Origin: Cudoniella acicularis
Taxonomy: Eukaryota; Ascomycota; Leotiomycetes; Helotiales; Helotiaceae
Direction: 5' to 3'
Length of the DNA stretch: 24,103 bases
Assembly: GCA_013054445.1 (NCBI GenBank)
Contig: JAAMPI010000864.1
Span: forward strand, 1 to 24,103
This document shows, one piece after another, positions 1 to 7,891 of this stretch (the stretch's first letter is position 1; each line of letters begins with the position of its first letter). The notes beneath the pieces were generated by a model that was not told where the DNA came from, made no database searches, and saw only the letters and a program-made list of their open reading frames with translations. Made by a program: the position numbers and the translations under genes.

Positions 1-1415
1 ACATCCCTCGCCGCCTTCCCCTCCCCCTTCTTCTCATCACTCTGCAACACTCTTTTCACAGCCACCCACTCCTCAACACTAATCTGTGTTCCTTGAACCT
101 CCATCAACGCCTTCACACCCAAAGCATCAATCCACGGGCCCAAAATACTGGCGGCTATGCCGTGAGCGAGGGCTTGTTCGTCACCCGTTGCTGAGGTGGA
201 CTGGTGGGCCACGTTGGGTGCTGGTGGGAGGTAATGTGGTTGGAGCTGGGGAGAAGAGGAAAAGGGAGGGCCAGGAAGAGGGGAAAGAAGATGGGGGATG
301 TGATCTTGGATGGTGGGATAGTAGGGAGAGATCGTTGCCAGATTTGGGCTTGACTTGGCTGCATTTTTGGGTAGATGTCTCTCTTTCTGGGTGTGATACG
401 CAGAGGTCGGTTTATCTCTCCGTTGTGCAGCCTGGAATTGGGATTGCTGCTGCAAGGATGTAAGTGAGTGAGACTGATGCTGCGGTACCGGACGCCGGGG
501 AATGGTTTGAGTGAAAGATGGACGTTGGTCTCTTGGTGGTGGTTTAGGCCGTTGAGTATTTGCTGAGATTCTGGGTGAAGATGGGGCGGTTTGAGATGGG
601 ATGGGTCTTCGTGAAGTTGTGGGAGCTCCTCTAGTTTCTGGAATTTTGGGTGACGATGGTGCCGTTTGAGAGGAGGAGGGAATGGGCCTTCGTTGGATAG
701 TAGGAGCTCCTCTAGTTTCCGGAAGTTTAGGGGATGATGATGGTGCTGTTTGAGTAGAAGATGGAACAGGACGGCGAGAAATACTCGTCGAAGCTCTACT
801 TAAATCCTTAGCTAGAGCCATCTCCGCTCGAGAGAAGCCGTCCTCATCTTCATCAAATGCTGGAGGAGCATAGGGGCGCCGAGGCTGTGGTGATATAATA
901 TGTGATTCGTGTCGAGCATGGCTTGATGGATGCGCTGGATAGCGATTTAATGGGAGAGTAGATGATGGAGATGGTAGATATCGGTTTTGGTGTAAAGTAG
1001 ATGATGGGTAGGGTGTCTGAGGAGCACTATGTGTATCCCATGGAGAGCGATTAGATGCATCTATGCTTGGTGGAAGGTAGTAAGTAGGTGAGTTGAGGGT
1101 GTACTGATGTCTTGAATTGGCTGGAGTGTTGTATCCGGAAAGTATCGGAAGCTTAGGGACCGAGGGAAATTCGGGAAGGTTAGAAGGAGAAGTGTTGGAA
1201 TGCAAGTGTTGGAGTTCCGGCCGTTGAAGGATATTGGAGAGAGGTGATGGGGCCCAGAGAGGTGGTGGGAATAGTGAGTGTGTGGAGTCAGGATCGCGGG
1301 TTTCCCCAGATTCGCCATCTCTACTATTGATGGCATTGGATTGCCTGGGGGGTAGTTGACGAATGTCCATCTCAGTTTCTCGAGGAGACCGGCGGAACCA
1401 AGTCCTAAGGTTCAT
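1..1415 (-). CDS. Hypothetical proline/serine-rich disordered protein, 3' end beyond window
   Basis: A minus-strand frame stays open from an ATG at 1415-1413 to the left edge (471 codons, no stop), so the C-terminus lies outside the window. An in-frame TAG sits about 40 nt upstream of the ATG, which supports this start. The protein begins MNLRTWFRRSPRETEMDIRQ and is then dominated by Pro, Ser, Gln and Arg, as expected of an intrinsically disordered protein. Three tandem repeats of about 21-28 residues with the core RRP(I/V)PS..QTAPSSP occupy 549-776. Near the left edge (about 85-185) the composition becomes more regular, with an Ala/Leu/Val-rich segment (HGIAASILGPWIDALGVKAL) that could be a small helical domain. 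I do not recognise the family and assign no function. No intron is needed for the frame. A coding gene is likely because the frame is long and codon-like and the repeats keep phase. Confidence 0.7.
   Translation of the reverse strand, partial: MNLRTWFRRSPRETEMDIRQLPPRQSNAINSRDGESGETRDPDSTHSLFPPPLWAPSPLSNILQRPELQHLHSNTSPSNLPEFPSVPKLPILSGYNTPANSRHQYTLNSPTYYLPPSIDASNRSPWDTHSAPQTPYPSSTLHQNRYLPSPSSTLPLNRYPAHPSSHARHESHIISPQPRRPYAPPAFDEDEDGFSRAEMALAKDLSRASTSISRRPVPSSTQTAPSSSPKLPETRGAPTIQRRPIPSSSQTAPSSPKIPETRGAPTTSRRPIPSQTAPSSPRISANTQRPKPPPRDQRPSFTQTIPRRPVPQHQSHSLTSLQQQSQFQAAQRRDKPTSAYHTQKERHLPKNAAKSSPNLATISPYYPTIQDHIPHLLSPLPGPPFSSSPQLQPHYLPPAPNVAHQSTSATGDEQALAHGIAASILGPWIDALGVKALMEVQGTQISVEEWVAVKRVLQSDEKKGEGKAARD
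549..776 (-). repeat. Three tandem in-frame repeats inside the proline-rich protein
   Basis: On the minus strand, three consecutive units each begin with an RRP(I/V)PS codon block followed by QTAPSSP. The first two units are about 84 and 81 nt and both end in ETRGAPT. The third is shorter and diverges at its end. Substitutions are mostly synonymous or conservative and the units stay in frame, so this is a protein-level repeat and not a satellite. Confidence 0.7.
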
Positions 1416-1695
1416 CGGCTTGATATGCGAAGACCTTGTGGGAGGCGGAGTCTAGGTACGTCGGCTTAATGTGAATAACTTTTTGATTGCCAAAAGATCA
1501 CAGTGAATACCCACCTGAAACGCGAACAGGGAAACTTATACTTATAGGCCTCTTTCAAATGTTTTGTAGCAAATAATGTGTCTTGAGAGCAGGATACGAA
1601 ACAACGAAAGAACTGATAGCGACGAAAGGAATCTCATATTCATAGAGATGACGCTGAATGTACTGTTACAATAATTGATTTCTCTCTGTACATAC

Positions 1696-2603
1696 TTACA
1701 CACCCCTCAAACTTGTGTTGTCCCTCGCGTCTATTGGCTTATATCGCTCCTCCAGCGTTTCCTCAACACTTTTGTTGAGTGAATCAGGATTTTCGTACCT
1801 CTCGTGGAGGGCCTTCTCAACCGCCGAAGAGTGGCTCAAAGCCGAAGCTTGTGATTTCGACTCGATTCTCTCCTCAGCAAGCCCAATAGCGGCGTGTGCT
1901 TTCCCAATAGCTTCTTTCCCTTTCTCAATTCCCTTGCTAACAGCATCTCTTACTGCACCTCGAGCGGCATCGACAGTTCCACCGCTTTTCCGAATAGCGT
2001 CATGTGCTCCAGCATTTGAATTAGTAGCAGCTTCTTCAGCCTTAGCTTTTGCAGCAGTCGCAATCTTGCTTGTCTCAGCACCAGATTTTTGGGCTCCTGC
2101 AATAGTCGCGGCAGCCGCCTTATTAACCCCTTCAGCAGCTTTACTCCTATCCACGGCCTCCTGCACTTTAGGCCCAGCTGCTCTCTCGGCCTGCTCAATC
2201 CCCTCTGTCGATTTCTCTAGCCCTCTCCCAAGTAACCTCGCAACAGCACCTTCCACGCCTTCTCTCACTTCGTTCCAGTCCGTTCTTTGCACCCACCGGA
2301 CGCATTCTCAACCTCTGCATTCCACCGGTCCTTAGCAGCTTCAGCGATTGTACTGCGCTCCTCTCGCGCGAGCTCAGCGCGGGTTTGTGGTGGTGGGAGA
2401 GGTGTGGGTTCTAGTAGGCCATTTAGAACACGAGACTGGGAGCGCAAAGCGTGGGCTTGTGCTTGTCGGTTGCGTTCGTGTGCGAGGACAGTAAGATATG
2501 CAAGACCAAGTGTGACAGTCACTCCGCCAGTCTATGTAAAGTTGTCAGTCAAGAGTTCTCAAGATCGCCTGATGGAACCTACAAAGCCGGTTGTGAAGCC
2601 CAT
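1696..2603 (-). CDS. MIC12: MICOS complex subunit Mic12 (Aim5 family), with an apparent 1-nt deletion
   Basis: Mic12 belongs to the mitochondrial inner-membrane MICOS complex, which holds crista junctions. Exon 1 is 2603-2583 (MGFTTGF) and a 51-nt intron with donor GTAGGT spans 2582-2532. Exon 2 then continues TGGVTVTLGLAYLTVLAHER, the family's N-terminal membrane segment. The conserved AKDRWNAEVENA block follows. The frame is then lost: the expected VRWVQRTDWNEV block lies one base out of phase. A single missing base between 2301 and 2302 explains this, because neither side leaves room for an intron and coding sense resumes at once. Counting that base, the protein would be 285 residues. As written, translation stops at about 2265. 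Beyond the Mic12 core is a long Ala/Lys/Glu-rich stretch that is probably a coiled coil, then a tail ending NTSLRGV with TAA at 1698-1696. The family call rests on the N-terminus and the RW..VQ.TDWNEVREG motif. Confidence 0.8.
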
Positions 2604-2983
2604 GTCGCCGGACGAGCTATTTGCTACGCGCCAAATGCGCTTCTCTATTCCGTGTACACTTCAATATCACAGGAGAGTTGCGAGCTCTCCAATTGATGTG
2701 AATGCAGCTCTGAAGAGCTTGTGGAAAGCTGTTAACCAGGATTTGTCGTGCGTGATGTCGGTGGTGTGGTTCGAGCTTGCCGAGCCCAAAGTTTTTGAAG
2801 CCAAAAGAAATCGCGAGTGTCAACAGCCTCAAATTTGTCCGGCACAAATCGCAACGCCCGCCACTCCTCCCATTTTGTTCTCCGACACCCAATTCAACCT
2901 GGAATTCACCCCAGGCTTTAGAATTGCCTGGTGTCTATCTCAAAGCTAGGTTCGACCAGTTTTCTTCACCTTAAACTACCGCA
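2604..2983. promoter_or_regulatory. Divergent promoter between MIC12 and bL17m
   Basis: These 380 bp separate the start codons of two divergently transcribed nuclear genes for mitochondrial proteins. CCAAT pentamers occur at 2689-2693 and 2889-2893. An inverted repeat, GGAGAG-7 nt-CTCTCC, at 2672-2690 abuts the first of them. The fungal CCAAT-binding (HAP) complex is a known regulator of respiratory genes, so these are reasonable candidates, but pentamers also occur by chance. No convincing gene lies here; the open frames are short and lack family features. Confidence 0.4.
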
Positions 2984-3643
2984 ATGGCAGGAGGCCGCAT
3001 GAAATACCGCCATCTCGGCCGCAAATCCTCTCATAGACAAGCTCTCCTCCGAAATCTCGTAACCTCCCTCTTCGAACACGAATCGATAGCTACGACATGG
3101 CCCAAAGCAAGGGAAGCGCAGCGCCTGGCGGAGAAGCTCGTCACGCTGGGGAAGAAGAACACAGAGGCTAGCAAAAGGAGGGCTTTTTCAATTTTCTACG
3201 TACGTGCAGCTATTCTGATCTTTAATGGGACAGGATTTATTGCAGCGAGAATTAAATGCTGATTGGAAATATAGACACCACATGAATTAGTCCCAAAGCT
3301 CTTTGGACCCCTCCGTGAACGCTACGCTGAGAGACCAGGAGGATATACCCGTATCTTACGAGTCGAGCCTCTTAAACCTGATATGGCACCTTCTGCTATT
3401 CTCGAACTTGTTGATGGGCCCAAGGATATGAGATTTGCGATGACAGCACGGACGATAGCCAGAGAGAGGGGCGAGGGAAGAAAGACAAACGAGATGACTG
3501 CGAGGAACATTGATAAGGTGACGAGATTTAGACCTGGGGGGGAGGAGGAACTGGAGAAGATGGTCGAAAAGCTGGCGACAATAGAGCTGGGAGAAAGGAA
3601 CAATGCTAAGAGTGATGAGAGGAGGTGGGGTGGCAAGGTGTAG
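2984..3643 (+). CDS. MRPL8: Mitochondrial large-subunit ribosomal protein bL17m
   Basis: This is a structural protein of the mitochondrial 54S large ribosomal subunit, the bacterial L17 family. Exon 1 is 2984-3199 and exon 2 is 3275-3643. The 75-nt intron (3200-3274) has donor GTACGT, a CTGAT branch site and acceptor ATAG. The spliced product has 194 residues. The hallmark N-terminus RHLGRKSSHRQALLRNL is present, followed by LVTSLFEHESIATTWPKARE and LAEKLVTLGKK, which match the L17 core. After the intron, LFGPLRERYAERPGGYTRI is the typical second half of the fold (RY..R.GGYTRI). The C-terminal extension (about 60 residues, charged) is of the kind seen in fungal mitochondrial versions. There is no strong presequence: the L17 core starts almost at Met1, which is common in this family. 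It is head to head with MIC12 and converges on UTP25, with 107 bp between the stop codons. Confidence 0.92.
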
Positions 3644-3750
3644 ATTTATTGGGGATGTCTGTAATAATACGGAAGCATCAACATGTATTAGCATTGCATG
3701 TGTGGGCGTTTTTGGGCTTGAAAATTGTAGTATATGGACCTGCTGGATTT

Positions 3751-6047
3751 CTACAGAAAATCGAAAGTATCGCCTTTCTCCCTGATCATTTTCCCGACTC
3801 GTTCAGTCCCAGCAATTCTCTCCAGCTTCAATATATCCCATTTTGAGAAGATGACCCTTACAGATCCCTCCCCTGGAGCAAGCTTCCCTTCTTGTAAACT
3901 TCTTCCAAGATATCCTGCTACTATCTCCTTGTAGAAAATTGGATTGTCTGGCAATCCATACATGATTACTTTCTTGATACCTCTAATTTGATATCTCCTG
4001 AAATGGTGGGCTCGTTCGGTGTAAAGCAGTACACTATGTCGTCCAGTAAAAAAGTGAGATCTCGCTCTCGCAACCTCTGGAACAGAAGTGTACTCCGAAA
4101 TACTTCCAAAAGACAACGTGCTGGTACTATCAGATGTTGCCAGGTAGTTTCTTACTCTGACAAAGTCCAAATAAGACGGGATGAATATGACAGTACCGGC
4201 ACTATCCTTAAAACGACGAGTCAAAGATGGGATGATTGCGGATGTGAAGTAAGCGAAACGTGAATCTGGGTCCGTAGAGAAAGAAGGCGAGTCCAGTCGG
4301 GAAAATGTCTGTTTAACCTTTAATCCCAATTCCTGTATAGTTCCGAGATAGGTGTCATTGATTTTGACTCTACCGGTCCAGTTATTCGATTGGTTGTAGA
4401 ATAATGTGTTGAGTTCAGGGGTGTTGAAGGCTGTGAATGCAATGACCTGGCGGAAATATTTGGCATTGTTATCCAAATACCAGCTCCGTACGCGGCTGAA
4501 GTCGCAACCATGAGCCTCCTTTGGCTGCAAATTGAGATGCTCGAATATGTATTCCACATGCTCCCAATTTTGCATTAACAAAGCATCAGCTTGATCAACA
4601 ATGACCATCTCAATCGAGCTCAAGAAGTCATAATCCCCCTTTTTATCCTCCTTTCCTTCAAGAGCCATTCGCAGGCCCAACGGGCTGGCGAGTATTATGT
4701 CCGAGTTGTAGAACTGAGAAAAGTACTTGACAGTCTTTCGAGTAAATTTCAGTCCAAGTCTGAACATGTCATCGTCGTTGCCACTAAATAATTCTCTGAA
4801 GTCCTCAGGCTTGTCCTCCGAAAATTTCTCTCCATTTTCAACATAGGAGTCATCGAAACGCTTACGATTCTCTTGCTGCTCCGGTTCGCAAAGAGAATTA
4901 ATGGTATTTATCATTCGACAACATGATTCCCGTGTAGGTAGAATCATAAGGACCTTGGGCCGAGTAAATCCCTGATCTCGTACCTCAAGATCCCCATTTT
5001 CCTCCTTTGTAAGGCGGGCATTATTCTTGATTACACGGTCTCGTGTTCTAATTTATTTAGTACAATTCCAGACAATTGGGTAGAAACAATACTCACTTAA
5101 AAACATGGTTGACTGCATGTAGACAAGCCAAACAGCGTAGTTTTTCTGAATTGGAAGGCTTTCGCTCGCAATACAGGATGTCCTGGTAGTTGAAAATGTG
5201 TGTAGCGATATATTTTTCTAGATCATTAAAGACGGGATTTTGTTTTGATATCACCCCAGCCAACTTCTGCTTGAGCTTCAGATCACTTGGACCGGATACT
5301 TTTGCTGAAGTGATGGGGATTTTGGCATCCGATGTAGTAGTAGGGATGCCCAATACGGCCTTGCCGACCTTTGGAAGAGCGATTTTCTGAGTTGTCCATT
5401 GGTTTGCATTCAGGCCTTTCAGTCTTTTGGACAAGACATTGTCCTCAGGATTTGCGAAATGAGCTTCGAATGGATCCGAAGCATCTCCTGGCTCATCTTC
5501 GTCATCCTGTAAAAGCCCATCCGTTGCAGTTTCAGGGCCTTCTTCTTCCTCGGCCTCTTCTGCGTCGTCTACGAGCTTGTCAGATCGCTCTGAGCTACTT
5601 TCCACATCTTTCTCCGTAATTTCTGATTTCTGAGGATGATCTAACTTCCTTCTTTTTGGTTGAGGGGCCGAGTCAACAATTAGGCTTTGCATGAGTGCCG
5701 AATAAGAACGAACTGTTGGGAGTGCTTCCTCTTCTTCATCGGTGGATTCGTCTTCGCTCTCCAAGTCTTCTTCATCTTCAGAGAGACTAGCTGAGCCCGA
5801 ACTCTGGCCATCTTCACTACAAACAATTAGCTGAATCCTTGAAAATCAACTTCAAATTATAAAATACGCACGCCTCTTTCTGCTGAGCAACTCGTGCACT
5901 GTCAAAGACCGGCCTTTTACCTCCTCTAAATCCACCTCGACCTTGTCCTCTTCCTCGAGAATCACCTCTGGCACCGCCACGACCCCGAGAAGGCCCAGAT
6001 CCAGATCCGCGCCCTCGGGAGCCTCCTCTATTACCATGAAAAGCCAT
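3751..6047 (-). CDS. UTP25: U3 snoRNA-associated protein Utp25 (SSU processome)
   Basis: Utp25 is a nucleolar protein of the small-subunit processome needed for early pre-18S rRNA cleavages. There are three exons: 6047-5872, 5816-5097 and 5047-3751. The introns are 55 nt (donor GTGCGT) and 49 nt (donor GTGAGT), and together they give 730 residues, close to the yeast protein. The N-terminus is an Arg/Gly-rich tract (about residues 5-50), followed by an acidic region (about 60-155) as in many nucleolar factors. The C-terminal two thirds is a degenerate DEAD-box-like helicase fold: MILPTRES near residue 332 and [16 protein letters not shown] near 445-460, with DQAD in place of DEAD. That degeneration is normal for Utp25. 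The C-terminus ([14 protein letters not shown]) is also family-like. ATG at 6047 is the first ATG in frame; a TTG farther up is not a credible start. It is divergent from eIF3f. Confidence 0.93.
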
Positions 6048-6473
6048 CTGGAGAAATGAAGAAATTCTGAAGAAATTGCTAATGAAGCTCAAGTGTCTCA
6101 AAAAATTTCTTAGGAATCCTGCCGATAAGGAAGCTTATCTTAGCGCCATCAGGGCTTGAGAAAGAGAGGGGTCAGTAGCAGTGGAATTTTTCTAATTTCA
6201 AATTCTACTTCACATAAAGACAATCGCAGAAATTAAACGTAAGACTTTGTTCACTTGGTTGTTCCTGCAAAAACTTGTATATTCTCCTGACAAAACTCTT
6301 CTTCCCCAGTTCTGCGATCAGTTGCTTGGAGGTGGCCCGTGCACGCGAAATATCGAAGCCCACAAATCCCACCAAGCGCGCAATAATCGACGGCAAGGGG
6401 AATTTCAAACAAAGACAACGACGTCCACAAGCTCTTTCCCACTCCTCTTCGACTTCCAATAACCTTGCCCAGC
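6048..6473. promoter_or_regulatory. Divergent promoter between UTP25 and eIF3f
   Basis: These 426 bp lie between the start codons of a ribosome-biogenesis gene and a translation-initiation gene. An A-tract followed by a T-tract (AAAAAATTTC, 6100-6109) resembles the RRPE element of yeast ribosome-biogenesis promoters, though one short match is weak evidence. A palindromic pair of GATA motifs lies at 6124-6139 and is listed separately. I see no gene here. Confidence 0.35.
6124..6139. promoter_or_regulatory. Palindromic GATA-factor site
   Basis: GATAAG-GAAG-CTTATC: two GATA hexamers in opposite orientation, 4 nt apart, about 77 bp upstream of the UTP25 ATG and 335 bp upstream of eIF3f. Paired HGATAR sites are the usual form of functional targets for fungal GATA regulators such as AreA. 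Binding is not shown by sequence alone. Confidence 0.4.
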
Positions 6474-7602
6474 ATGGCGGTCGATCTCCCCTCGTTCATC
6501 CATCTCGCTCGCCCGCTTGCGCCTTCTGTAATTGGTGTGCAACCTACTACCGCGCCCGTAAATGTCATAATTCAACCACAAGTATTTACACCCGGTCATT
6601 CTTCGCGCAAAGCCAGCTAACAGATTATAGGCGGTGTTCTCGATCCTTGATCATGCGATTCGAAGAGATATCCGGGATACGCAGTCAACACGAGTTATCG
6701 GAGCGCTTTTGGGAGTCCGCTCTGAAGATGGAATGGAAGCCGAAGTACGAAATTGCTTTGCAATTCCACACACCGAGAACGAAGACCAAGTCGAAGTAGA
6801 TGTTGAATACCAAAAGAACATGCTTGCTTTGCAACTCAAAGCCAACCCCCGAGAAGTTTTGCTAGGATGGTACACCACGAGTTTGGATCTCAACAGCTTC
6901 AGCGCCCTTATCCAGAACTTTTTTGCGAGTCCAGAGACCGGAACGTTCCCACACCCTGCTATCCATCTTACTGTTTCCACCGAATCTGAGAAGGAAATTG
7001 AGGCCAAAGCATATATCAGTGCGCCTGTGGGAGTGAATGCCGAACGTGCGGCTGAGAGCTGTCTCTTTATCCCGGTACCATACGACATCCGATATGGCGA
7101 GGCTGAGAAGAGTGGATTGGAGTTGATTTCCGGAGCAAAGGATAGTGACAACCGTGCTGCACCAATAGTCTCAGATATTGAAGGACTAGAGCGAGCTGTT
7201 GATCAGGCTATTGATCTTCTGGACCGGGTTGCTGAGTATGTTAGCTCTGTTTTGGACGAGGAGAGAGAGCCTTCGAATGCCCTAGGCCAGTTTTTAATGA
7301 ATGCTCTATCACTGGCTCCTAAGGTTGACCCGCAAGATATCGAAAGAGATTTCAACAACCACATCCAGGATGTTCTTGTCGTATCATACCTCGCTAACAC
7401 CATCCGCACACAAATTGATCTCTCACAAAGACTTGCAACAGCTGCTCTTACTATGGGCGGCTCAGATGCATTAGCAGCGACTGGTGGTGGAGAAGGTGCT
7501 GAGAAAGGAGGTGAGCGCGGTGGACAGCGAGGAGGGAAACGTGGTGGAAGAGGAGGTGGACGTGGTGGGCAGCAGAGAGAACCAAGGGAGCCGAACGAAT
7601 AA
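6474..7602 (+). CDS. EIF3F: Eukaryotic translation initiation factor 3 subunit F
   Basis: eIF3f is a non-catalytic MPN-domain subunit of the eIF3 complex that loads mRNA on the 40S ribosome. Exon 1 (6474-6581) encodes 36 residues. A 49-nt intron follows (6582-6630; donor GTATTT, branch CTAAC, acceptor ATAG), then exon 2 (6631-7602), giving 359 residues. The splice joins VNVIIQPQ to [13 protein letters not shown], the canonical start of the MPN domain. [10 protein letters not shown] and the block [14 protein letters not shown] follow. The metalloprotease HxH is absent, as expected for this subunit. The C-terminal half (VPYDIRYG, then QFLMNALS and a long helix ending [20 protein letters not shown]) matches the family. 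An unusual feature is a Gly/Arg-rich tail of about 35 residues (7485-7585, [20 protein letters not shown]) that could bind RNA. It converges on the R3H-SUZ gene, with 289 bp between the stop codons. Confidence 0.95.
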
Positions 7603-7891
7603 TTATGTCATGATTCAACCTTTTCCAGACAACTTAACCATGCATGAACCTGCATTGTACAGGATGGAAAAAGTACGGCGTTAAGGTGGGCTAAAGAACC
7701 ATTCGCATAGAATACCATACTTCACAAAGTCACATTGTGCTTTCAAGGTTATTGTTAATTTTGATTTATGCGTGGTCTATCAGCTCAATTGTGTAAACCT
7801 GATTATAAAGTTCATACGATGCCCGCATTTTCCACTAACTCCACCAATGCTACCATACGCCACTAAGTATTGATCACATAGCCATGTGCCG

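Noticed and set aside
2295..2310. Programmed -1 ribosomal frameshift in MIC12
   Set aside because: There is no X-XXY-YYZ slippery heptamer at the site, and no such mechanism is known for this family.
1715..2335. 206-codon plus-strand open frame
   Set aside because: It is antisense to MIC12. Its Ala/Ser/Leu-rich translation is the mirror of the alanine-rich coding sequence on the other strand, and it has no domain.
2949..2957. GGTTCGACC, a tRNA B-box-like string
   Set aside because: No A box, cloverleaf arms or T-run terminator at suitable distances; it lies just upstream of the bL17m start.
6099..6101. Upstream in-frame start for UTP25
   Set aside because: The codon is TTG. The first ATG in frame is at 6047 and opens directly into the RG-rich N-terminus.
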